Below are positions 10,166 through 19,773 of a DNA stretch of 64,000 nt, piece by piece; within the stretch, counting starts at the first letter, position 1, and the number at the start of each line of letters is the position of its first letter. Below the pieces are notes generated by a model that did not search any database, had not been told where the DNA came from, and saw nothing but the letters and a program-made list of their open reading frames with translations. The position numbers and the translations under genes are program-made. Source of the stretch: Saccharum officinarum (lineage: Eukaryota > Streptophyta > Magnoliopsida > Poales > Poaceae); assembly GCA_020631735.1 (NCBI GenBank), contig CM036160.1, forward strand, positions 728,407 through 792,406. The letters are read 5' to 3'.

Positions 10166-12589
10166 TGAAAGGTCCTTGTTTGGTTTTGGTAATTGAGTGA
10201 CAACTTATGTGAACTAATATGTGGTTATGTGAGATACGCAGGAGATTAGTCTAAATGTGATGGTGTCATGAAGGAGCTCATTGCATATGAGATATGACAT
10301 GGAGTCATGTGACCAAGGTGGAGAAGATCAAGATGAGGTTTGACTTGATGGACCGGTTGCTAGGGTAAAGGGCAAGTTGTGTGATGGCTTGGCGCCGAAG
10401 GACCGAGGCAACGGTGAAGAGCAAGTGAGGTCAAGATCGATGAACCAATACGGTCACGTGATGATATGAAGTGGATCATATCATTTGGTTATTGGTTGGT
10501 GCATGTGTTGCATCAACATCAATGGAGATGGAATGGAATGCGCAAGGCAAAGGTATAACCTATAGAGCTTTTTCATTTCACCGGTCATAGGTGTGTAGAG
10601 AAGATGATGACCGGGTTTATGATAGATGATTGTACTATTAAGAGGGGCAAACTTGTTTGCATATCGGTCATCTAGTGCCACTTGAGCGATCTAACTTTGC
10701 ATATGTGTTAGGATCGAGTGGCGAGGCAAGTTGAGTGCCTAATTCCTTCGAAGAAAATATTTGTGAAAATACTAACACACTTGCACATGTTGTTGATCAC
10801 ATGGTGATGTTGGCACATTTGTGAAGGCAGTGGATTTTGTGTGGTAGAGAGGGGTTTGGGTTCCTCTCTCCCTCCCGCTGAGCTTGCGAGGCGGGATTCA
10901 AACGTTTTTGAGGAGTTGAAACGACTTTTTTCCACTACGACGGAAGTCAGAAAAGAAACAGAGGCGAACGGAGGTTACTAGGGTGATAGGACGCTGCACC
11001 GGACATGGTCACGGTTTGACCGGACGCGTCCGGTCAGTTCAACGCAGCAGTTAGACACGCGGGTGTTAGAGTTTGCAACCGGCGCGTCCGGTCCCTCGCG
11101 GAACCGGAGCGTCCAGTCGGGCACCCAGAGGAGTAGAGCGTGGCGAAGAGCTGATCGGACGCGCGGCGCGTCCGGTCACACGCGATCAGACGCGTCCGGT
11201 CACAATGGGAGCTCTCTGGACCGTGACCGGACGCTGGCTCTGTCGCATTCGGTTGTTGTGTAGAGCGCGTCCGGTCATGTGTGTCGCGCACGCGGGTGCT
11301 GTGCGCACCTACGCGTCCGGTCATCGCGTTTGACCGTTGGCGCGCAGTAACCGTTGGAGGATCGAGCGGTCACGGTTATTTTTGGGAGGACACGTGGACG
11401 GCGCTGAGCGATCGAACGCGGTGCATCGCGTCCGGTTAGTTCGACCAGCGCATCCGGTCGTTGCGTGTTATGCCCAGTGAAGGGGTACAACGGCTCTTTT
11501 CGTGGAGAGGCTGATAAATAGCCTATTGGCCGGGCTTGGCCGGTAGCTGGGCACACTATAGTCTTTGTGGCTTGTGTGGTAGTGATTGGGAGCCCTCTAA
11601 CTTATTCATGCTTGATAGTGTTTCTCGGATTGAGTGAGAGAGTGATTCTAGTGCGTTGCTTTGAGAGATTGCATCGTGTGGCACTAGGTGACCGTGTTGC
11701 AAGCCGGTGGTGCTTGTTACTCTTGGAGGTTGCCACCTCCTAGACGGCTTGGTGGCTTGTGGCTCCATCGAAGCTTGCAAGAAGATTGTGTGAGGCTCCG
11801 GAGAAGCTTTGTGAGGGGGATTGTGCTCACCCCGTGAGGATCGCGAAGAGCAACTCTAGTTGAGCATGTCATTGAGCTACCACACTTGATGGTGGGTTCT
11901 TGCGGCGCCTTTTGAGAGGCTCGGTGTGTGACCGATTAGCCGTCAAACTACGAAGTGTTGGTCGACACAACGGGGACGTAGCTTGGTGGCAACCAAATGA
12001 ACCTCGGAAGAAAATTACTGTGTCAACATTGTCTACTCTTCTCAGTGGTTTGCCTTCGTGCAACACAAGCTTGTATTTACTTTCATATATATATCGTGCT
12101 TGTGTAGTTGCTCTTGTTCTAGTTGTGCTTGTGTAGCTAGCTAGATATCTTCTGCTTGTGTAGCTAGAAGTATCCCCTTTACGTGGCTAATTCGGTTTGT
12201 GTAACCTTGTTAGTCACATTGCTTAGTTTGTGTTGCTAAGTATTTTGCGCTCTTTAATTTGGCATTGGTTGCCTTGTTATTGAGCATTGCTAGTGAGCTT
12301 AGGAGCTTTGTGCTTTTGCTTCACTAGTTGTGTAGGAGCTTCCTTGGTTGGCAAAGTACTAGTGCATAGGTTTATGTGACCTTGCTCTAGAATTGATTAG
12401 GTGAGCTCTTAGTAAGCTTAGCACCTTAGTTTCTTAATTAGGATCTTTGCAAGGTGCTAGAGAACTTAGAGGGGTGTAGTCTTGGCTAGACTGATAAGTT
12501 TAATTCCACATTTATTTCGGTTAGCCAACGCGTTTAAGTTTTAGAAAGGACTATTCACCCCCCCTCTAGTCCGCTATCTCGACCCTTCA
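10166..12589 (+). repeat. 5' LTR of the SIRE-type element
   Basis: The LTR starts TGAAAGGTC and ends GACCCTTCA, an imperfect inverted pair, and is followed after one base by the primer site. It is 2,424 bp long. The opening text (CCTTGTTTGGTTTTGGTAAT) is typical of the Opie/Ji/Maximus group of grasses. A GC-rich core at 11018-11465 carries the CGTCCGGT repeat described separately. Confidence 0.85.
11018..11465. repeat. Cluster of GCGTCCGGTCA motifs in the copia LTR
   Basis: At least nine copies or close variants of GCGTCCGGTCA lie within about 450 bp. The first forms an 18-bp perfect palindrome, GACCGGACGCGTCCGGTC (11018-11035). The block is rich in CpG. Such blocks are known in LTRs of this family. 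Their role, perhaps protein binding or promoter function, is not established here. Confidence 0.8.
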
Positions 12590-12590
12590 A

Positions 12591-12604
12591 TTGGTATCGG
12601 AGCC
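12591..12604 (+). other. Primer binding site of the SIRE-type element
   Basis: TTGGTATCGGAGCC directly follows the LTR and is a one-base variant of the initiator Met tRNA complement. Confidence 0.8.
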
Positions 12605-12639
12605 GGGTCTCTCATTTGTGGTCTTCACCGACCCAAGAG

Positions 12640-14094
12640 GATAGCGGATTATGGGCTAGATGATTGTGTGAAACACATTTTTGATGGCACTCACTATACA
12701 CGGTGGAAAAATCACATGCTTGATCATTTTCGTGCTCTTGGCCCTAAGTTTTGGTGGATCATAGTTGTTGGTTTTTCTCATGACTTGGATGGGTGTGGTA
12801 ACCATACCAAGCTCAAAAGGATTGCCGAACACTTGATGCACAAGCTAAGTTTTATCTAATCAAAGCTTTGAATGATGAGATTTTTGACAAAGTGAGAGGT
12901 CTCTCAAGTGCACATAGCATGTGGACGGCCCTCAAGCGTCACTATTGTGGCTCCTCAATTTGGGATGATGGAAAATTTAAGAAGGATGATCACATAGTGA
13001 TGGAGGTACATGAGAATGTTGAGCATGACCACAACGAGGTGGTTGTGGAGGATTGCTCCACCTCAATGTCAAAGTGATGATGATGATCATGCCACAAGAT
13101 CACTTGACAAGAATGATGATAATGCCACAAGTGATGCAAGCAATGATTCTACTCCATGCACACTTGCTGGTGAAGATGATGGCTATGAGAGTGATGCCTC
13201 AATAAGCTCATCAATATCATCACATGGTGACACTAAGGTATCTATTAATGGTTTTGTTGTTGATTATGATGGTCCAAATTTTGAGCTTCTATATAAACTC
13301 TCAAAGGCCTAAGAAATAAGATGGCAAAAACAAGTAAATTGAAAAATAAAAACTCATTTCTAAAACCACATGTGAACAACAAAGCATCTACTTTATGTTA
13401 CTACTTGTTCACATGAGAAGCTAAAATTGGCTCATGAGGAACTTAGTATTGCTCATGATAATTTGGCACAAGAACATGCTTTACTCACTAAGAAGCCTTC
13501 TAATGAAGAAACCAAATCTAGTGAGAGCTCATCATTTGGGTCAAAATGATCAATCACATATTACTAACCCTTGTGATGTAGCCAAGAAGCATGTATCCAC
13601 CTCTTATGATGATTTATTAGATATGCCATGTTCTTCGCAATTAAATGCTTATTCTACTTCTATGTCTTGTGAGACTAACCTTTTGAAGGAGAACAATGAG
13701 CTTAAAAGTGAAGTAAAGAATTTGAGCAACAAGTTAGAGAGGTGCTACAACTCAAAAGTCACCTTTGAGCACATGATGAAGACTCAAAGAAATGTTGGTG
13801 ACAAAAGTGGCCTTGGCTTCAAGAAGAAAATGACAAAGGGCAAAAGAAAGCAAGAAAAGAGGATGAAGAGGCTACTCCAAAAGAAGCTCTCGTATTCCAT
13901 GTGCTATCGATGCCATGAAGCGGGACATCTTGCTAATGGTTGCCCAAACATTGAGAAGCTCAAGAAGATGAAAGAAGAAGAGAGGCTAAAGCATGTCAAG
14001 TGCTTCAAGTGCCACACTTGGGGTCATCTCACCTCAATGTGCCCAACCAAGCAATTGGTGAAGCAACAAGTAAAGCCTCAACCAAAGCCACTAG
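12640..14094 (+). pseudogene. Copia gag remnant (SIRE type), frameshifted
   Basis: Several frames must be joined to follow gag. The N-terminal part (about 12640-12858) reads FDGTHYTRWKNHMLDHFRAL and is homologous to the gag start of SIRE elements. It shifts frame near 12850 into NDEIFDKVRGLSSAHSMWTA (12869-12930), then into an acidic serine-rich region (13065-13312). A third open block (13434-14094) carries a coiled-coil-like stretch and two CCHC zinc knuckles, CYRCHEAGHLANGC (near 13902) and CFKCHTWGHLTSMC (near 14001). The gene cannot make a full gag. The right end is lost in the gap. Confidence 0.8.
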
Positions 14095-14194
14095 NNNNNN
14101 NNNNNNNNNNNNNNNNNNNNNNNNNNNNNNNNNNNNNNNNNNNNNNNNNNNNNNNNNNNNNNNNNNNNNNNNNNNNNNNNNNNNNNNNNNNNNN
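14095..14194. other. Assembly gap (100 N)
   Basis: Exactly 100 unknown bases, the conventional placeholder for a gap of unknown size. The flanking copia pieces are in consistent order and orientation, so the join may be right, with protease and integrase (over 2 kb) missing. Confidence 1.
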
Positions 14195-15321
14195 TCCCCA
14201 TCCCACTCCTCAAATGGTTGATCGAAAAACTCACCTCCTACTTCAAGCACATCCACAAGATCTCATCATAGGGAGTCCTACAAAGGGTGTAATGACTCGA
14301 TCTCAAAAGCTCACTTCTTTTGTTGAACATCACTCTTTTGTCTCTTGTCTTGAACCTAAGAATGTAGAAGAAGCTCTTCAAGATCCGGATTGGGTGAGTG
14401 CCATGCATGAAGAATTGAACAACTTCGCACCGTAATCAAGTTTGGACACTTGAAGATCATCCAAATGGTGCAAGAGTCATTGGAACTAAGTGGGTGTTCC
14501 GCAACAAGCAAGATGATCAAGGCGTAGTAGTGAGGAACAAGGCAAGACTAGTAGCAAAAGGGTTCTCTCAAGTTGAGGTCTTGATTTTAGAGAGACTTTG
14601 GCACCCGTTGCAAGACTTGAAGCCATTCGTATCCTTCTTGCATATGCATCACATCATGAAATAAAATTATATCAAATGGATGTGAAAAGTGCTTTTTTAA
14701 ATGGCTTCATAAATGAACTAGTATATGTTGAAACAACTCTCAGGTTTGAAGACCCTAGATATCCTAATTATGTTTATAGGTTGTTCAAGGCGCTATATGT
14801 GGGCTCAAGCAAGCCCCTAGAGCGTGGTATGAGCGCCTCCGGGACTTCTTCATTGAGAAGGGCTTCACTATTGGGAAGGTTTGACACCCACACTATTCAC
14901 CAAGAAGTTTAATGGAGAGATCTTCATTTGTCAAGTCTATGTTGATGATATTATCTTCGGGTCAACAAATGAAGATTATTGCAAAGATTTTTGGTGAATT
15001 GATGTCGAAAGAGTTCGAGATGTCTATGATTGGTGAAGCTAACATTCTTCCTTGGTTTTCAAGTTCAAGCAAATGAGAGAAGGGATCTTTATCTCTCAAG
15101 AAAAGTATACCAAGGATCTTCTCAAAAGATTCAAGATGGAAAGAATGCAATCCAATCAAGACCCCATGCTATCTAATGACATCTCGACGTAATATAGGGA
15201 GGTAACCAATTGATCAAACTCTTTCCGTTCTATGATTGGTAGCTTGTTGTACCTTACCGCATCTAGCCCGATATCATGTTTAGTGGTGTGCATGTGGTGC
15301 TCGCATTCAAGCGTGCCCAAA
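14195..15321 (+). pseudogene. Copia pol remnant (reverse transcriptase), frameshifted
   Basis: The reading begins with the linker before RT (EALQDPDWVSAMHEELNNF, near 14370) and shifts frame at about 14432. It continues through the RT text GTKWVFRNKQDDQGVVVRNK (near 14485) and LYQMDVKSAFLNGFINE (near 14670), then FEDPRYPNYVYRLFKALY. The catalytic YVDD box is readable near 14940 (CQVYVDDIIFGS). The frame breaks again several times. The last recognisable codons before the gypsy LTR read MFSVVCMWCSHSS-like text and a CPK end, the start of the RNase H side. It is a dead copy. Confidence 0.8.
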
Positions 15322-18175
15322 TGTAACACCCAAATTTTAGGAGTAACAAATTTTAAATAATTTAGAGAAAGGAATTAAAATTTTGAAAACTATTTGGTGA
15401 TGCATTCATGTTGTTGCATTTATTTTATTTTGTGGTGTGGATATATTTGTTTTATTTGATTTGGTTTAGGAAAATTTGATTTGAAAATGTGTTTGGAAAA
15501 TTAGAAAAGAAAAGAAACAAAAGAAAAAAAAAAGAAAACAACTTACCTTCTTACCTTCTCGGCCCGAAAGCCGTCGGAAGGCCTGCTCTCCCGCGCCTGC
15601 TCGTGTGGACCGGCCCAGCGCCGCAGCGGCCCATTACAGCCGAGTCCAGCAGCCGAGCCCGCCCAGCCGCGCCTTCTCTTCTTGCTTCGCTGACAGGTGG
15701 GGCCCGTGGTCAGTCGTCTTCCTCCTCTCGTACTCGAGCCGGACTCCGAACCGGAGGACCACCGCCGTAGCGGCAACGGGTTCTTCGGGATTTCCTACTC
15801 GAACACGGCCAATAGAAGCCATAAATAGGACGCCTTGATCTTCTTATATCCGTTTTTCATCTAAACCGTGAACACTACCGCAAGGAATCGAAGGTTTAGG
15901 GTTGAGGTGGTTGGAGGTGACGGTTGCTCGCGGGTGGAGTCGTTGGGTGGATTCGGGGCCGACTTCGTGGCATTGGTGAGACCGCATTCTTCTCCTCTTT
16001 AGTTCTAGGCTATTCCTTTGGGTGGAGGTGGTCCTAATCGTGGTTTTGAAGCTCGCCGATGGTGCGGCAATGGCGCCGCCGCCCCTAGTTGCCGTGCGTC
16101 GCGTGTGGTTCACGTGGTTGGTTTTTCTTAGCGTATTTGAGTTCGCGCGAAGTTTCTCTTTCCGTAGGATCAAACGCGGGCTTGAATGGTGGTCTCGGTG
16201 GGGAGAACCGCCATCGCCGGCCATGGAAGGGCCGCCGGCCATGGGGAGCCGCCGGCCGGACTTGAGGTAGGTGACCGCATAAGCACTGTAGACTCGATGA
16301 TGAACACGAGCCGTCCAAATCGAGATCAACGGCCCAGATTAGAACTTACCCCTTCGCGGGTAAATTTGTTAAAGAGACCCTCAGCTTTTTAGTAATCAAC
16401 CCGCGGTCCTTAGCGTAATATCTGAACTCCGTTTCTTGGTTTTGAAAGCGTATTTTCTTTCGGGTTAAATCAAAAATACGTTTTCAGGTATTTACAGTTT
16501 TGCCACTAGAACTGTTTTGGTCATAAAATCTTCGTTTTAACTCCGATTTGATCCGTTCAAGTTGCGTTAGGTTCGTATTTGCGAGCTCTACATGTTAGTG
16601 TAGTTGTACAGTCAGTTTTGATAATTTATTTTTCGAGGTTATAATTAAGTATTTATTTATCGATAGGAAATCTTAGAAAATACATAACTTTCACGTTTTA
16701 ATTCCGAATTTGGTGATCTTTGCGTCTGTGTGATCTTAGAAACGTGTAGAAGAGTTTTATAAACTTTTATTACTGATTTGCTACTGTTGGTGTACTGTTC
16801 TAATTATATCTTTTTGTTTGCTTCGTGTATGTTTGATTGGATGCATGTATGTGTTGATTGATGATCGAATATAGAAGGTGAGCAGTATTTGGACGATTCG
16901 GAGTATTACTTTGAGCCAAGTCAGCAGTATCACTTGGAGAGCTTTGATCAAGGCAAGTATAACACAGGACTATCCTTGTTACCTATACATCAAATTGTCA
17001 TACATATGCATGTGCTTACCTTGACAACCTTAGAGATTATAACTTAGTGATTGTTATCTTGATTCCTTGTCAACCTTGGGAATGCATATGGGTAGCTAAT
17101 GCTAGTGCTTAAACTAAGAACAATGATCTTGTAATTTGATTAATGGATTAAGCAATCAACCATTAAGATGATTTTATTTCTGTTAAAAGAGGGCTAGAGC
17201 ATGTGTATTATTTTGATGCTCTGGTTTCTCTCCATAAGGACTTATCTGTACATGACCATCCGGGACATACAGTACAGCTGTGAGGGCTATATGGCTCTGG
17301 CTTTAGTTGTTCAAGAGACCTTTTCTAGCTTGTTAGTGGTTACCTTAAATGGCGTAAGAATGGCTTGCCACTTTGGGTGTAGTGCGAGCCCCTGGCCTAG
17401 TGTGTATAGGCTGCGGTTGTTGTGCCACAGGGAAGGGGGGTTCTACATCTGCCTGCCGAGTGAATCTAATGGCCCTAACTTGTTAGACGAACTTTTGAGT
17501 GGCTTTATATGGTTCTCGGGTGTTTGGGCTTGATCTCCCCACTCATTTGGAAATCATGACTTACAGTGAAAGTGTACACCTCTGCGCAGAGTTAAAAACT
17601 GGTATACTAGCCGTGCTCACGGATACGAGCGGCCTTGGAACATTTACAGATAGATGATCACCATTGCTATATCATGTTTAATTATTGTTGATTATTATTA
17701 TGCTCATGTTAATGCTATTCGTTATCATTATTACAATTGATCATTGGTTCTTTAATGGGAAGTGGTTTATCTTGATGCTACTCAATTGCTAATATATGAT
17801 TAAAAGCTAAACGCAGTTAAACAGTGTCTAGCCTTTTTGAGCCTCATGAACCCTGTGTTATATTTGTTGAGTTCGACATGGACTCACTCTTGCTATTTCC
17901 ACCATAACAGATGAAGATAATGAGGAAGATTATCGGAATGAGTACTAGTCTTGGTGTCAACCAGTCAACCGTGTCCCTGTGTGGAGTTTCCGCTGAAGAA
18001 TTATTATTAGTTATTATTATCTATCGTTCAAGACTATGTCTTAAATACTTATTCGTTATGTAATAAGCACTGTGATGATACTTTGTAATTTGTCAACTTA
18101 TGTGTGCGACTGTTTCCTGGGGCGCACATGAGTCTTTTATACATCCTATTTTTGTCCTTAAAAATGGGTGTGACA
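15322..18175 (+). repeat. 5' LTR of the plus-strand Tekay element
   Basis: 2,854 bp, TGTAACACCC to GGGTGTGACA. It carries private variants relative to the other three LTRs of the family in this window, for example AATTGTCATAC near 16995, AAGCAATCAACC near 17155, CTCATGTTAATG near 17703, AAACGCAG near 17809 and AAGAATTATTATTAG near 17995. ORFs inside it (such as 15844-16329 minus) are LTR sequence. Confidence 0.92.
15809..15828 (+). promoter_or_regulatory. LTR promoter elements (CCAAT and TATA-like)
   Basis: CCAAT at 15809-15813 is followed 8 bp later by ATAAATAG (15821-15828), right after a GC-rich stretch. This is the likely start region of the retrotransposon transcript, and equivalent text occurs in the other LTRs. 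Confidence 0.45.
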
Positions 18176-18178
18176 GAT

Positions 18179-18190
18179 TGGTATCAGAGC
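18179..18190 (+). other. Primer binding site of the Tekay element
   Basis: TGGTATCAGAGC, complementary to initiator Met tRNA, begins 3 bp after the LTR end. Confidence 0.9.
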
Positions 18191-18364
18191 CGTGTTGACT
18201 GTAGGACGCAAGCCTAGTTAGAATGGTCGTTAATAGCATCCATACTTCACTTAATTCATGCTTCCTCTTTTCACCTTGTTAATTACTAAAGTTTTATGCT
18301 TCCTCTACTTTATTCTATTGCGAAAATACATTGATTCTATCTAATCTATGTCTAAATCTTATAG

Positions 18365-19069
18365 ATGCCTCCTCATCCCCGTCTGTCAGCTGCACAGTAC
18401 GTTGCCCGTTTCGAACCTCAGGAGCCGTATGAAGATGGTGATCAAGAGCTATCTGATGCTGAATCAAGAGTTGGTGATACACCAATGGAGGATGTAGTTA
18501 TGGGGTGGACTACGAAGTTTCATATCATGGTTCCTAAAGCTGATGCTTTCTTCCATGACATGTTGACAAGAACCTTGGACAACTACTACTACGACTGGGA
18601 AGCTACGTTGGAGTATCGCAGTGCAGAGTATAGTCATCCATGGATGGATTCCTATTGGGAAACTGAGTTATGGGTTAAGAAAAGGGATCCTACCACTAAG
18701 GAGCCTAAGGTGGAGTCAAAGTTCATTACCAGAGTGAGCCGGGCAACCGTGGAGATAAGCATGGAGGATGTCGCTTTTAATGCATTTGTTTACTACCATG
18801 GTCTACGCTCGGACAAGACGTTAAAGGGTGCACTCCGGCATTTTCCTTGTTTCATACATGACAAGGGTATTTGGACCGTGCCGCCTGCAGATGATTCCTC
18901 CTTGACTTTACAAGCTACGGTGGGATTAGCTCGTGAATTGGCTCTCCATGAGGTGGATTTGAAGGATGAGTTGCTGAAGGAAAAAGAACTTAAGGAGCAA
19001 GCTTATAAGGAGATTGACCAATTAAGGGCGGAGTTAGGTCGTCCCAAGATTTATGAGAAGCTTAATTAG
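18365..19069 (+). CDS. Extra ORF upstream of gag in the Tekay element (function unknown)
   Basis: A 234-residue ORF starts about 190 bp after the LTR and ends about 700 bp before gag. I do not recognise a domain. The N-terminus is acidic (residues 17-45). The middle is rich in aromatic residues (NNYYYDWEATLEY-like text near 72-84, HPWMDSYWETELWVKKRD near 90-107). The C-terminal 35 or so residues, from about LHEVDLKDELLKEKELKEQ, should form a coiled coil. The inverted copy (50712-51416) keeps the same length with only three residue changes that I could find (T to M and H to Y near residues 50-54, V to M near 198). It has no hydrophobic segment, so it is not an envelope-like protein. Confidence 0.7.
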   Translation: MPPHPRLSAAQYVARFEPQEPYEDGDQELSDAESRVGDTPMEDVVMGWTTKFHIMVPKADAFFHDMLTRTLDNYYYDWEATLEYRSAEYSHPWMDSYWETELWVKKRDPTTKEPKVESKFITRVSRATVEISMEDVAFNAFVYYHGLRSDKTLKGALRHFPCFIHDKGIWTVPPADDSSLTLQATVGLARELALHEVDLKDELLKEKELKEQAYKEIDQLRAELGRPKIYEKLN

Positions 19070-19773
19070 GAAATAGGAAAAATCCCTATGTAATAGGAAC
19101 GATAGTAGTTGCGAGTTAATTTAAGTTTGGTTTGTTTTAAGAGTCAGTTTGTGGTGTGAACAATTGTGTGATTGATGGATTGTTATTATGATAATGTGTG
19201 ATTTGGATCTTTGTAATGTGTGCTGGAGTTTTGTAGACATGCCTACAAGTTCCATGGTTAAGAATATTAAGTTTGATCAAAATATATTAGTTGAATATGA
19301 GGTTAACTTAGTTCTGTCCTTTGCTGATTTTTGGATCAGTCTGGGATGTTTTAGAAATAACTTAAAATCCGTTCATGAGAAATTCAAGAAATTTTACTGG
19401 GAATAATTAGACTTTTATATCTTTCCAACCCCGCAAGAATCACCTTAATATCTATTATGAGCTAAGAGATATACCTGTTTCAAGTTGGAGTTACTGCACA
19501 GTCTGGAATTCTGAAACAGTTTCGGTTAAGTTCAGTTTTTGGCCAATTTATTGACAGAATCAGAAAAAGTGTTGTGAATAAAAGTTGTAGATAATTTTGT
19601 AAGCTTTCCAACCATGTAAAGATCATCTGAATTGGACGTCTGTAGCTCGAGATATGACAGTTTTACTGAGTTGCTGAAATTGGAGTTCGCCCAGAAAAAT
19701 CAGATTTTGTTTATCTATTGAATACATCATCTCGGATTGTACTGAATTTCAATTTCTGTGTTTTTGGAAACAG
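19070..19773 (+). other. Leader between the extra ORF and gag
   Basis: About 700 bp without a convincing gene. It carries runs such as AAGCTTTCCAACC (near 19603) and ATCTTTCCAACCCCGC (near 19419), repeated phrases common in leaders of this retrotransposon group. A 72-codon frame at 19188-19406 persists in the other copy but shows no domain. Confidence 0.55.

Larger units (their letters stand above)
10166..15321 (+). mobile_element. SIRE/Maximus-type Ty1-copia element, decayed and interrupted by a gap
   Basis: A 5' LTR, primer site, decayed gag with two zinc knuckles, and decayed reverse transcriptase follow in the order expected of copia. The 100-N gap removes protease and integrase. The element stops at 15321, inside the region just after reverse transcriptase, where the gypsy LTR begins. 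Its remaining 3' part and 3' LTR are not found beyond the gypsy element. The candidate target duplication on the left is ATTAC (10161-10165), with no partner in the window. Confidence 0.85.

Noticed and set aside
15844..16329. 161-codon minus frame in the Tekay LTR, repeated at 24758-25243
   Set aside because: It is antisense LTR sequence in a GC-rich block. The copies in the minus-strand element are broken by small changes, and there is no domain.
18500..18620. Extra ORF upstream of gag as an envelope-like gene
   Set aside because: There is no signal peptide or hydrophobic segment, and it precedes gag, whereas envelope-like ORFs follow pol.
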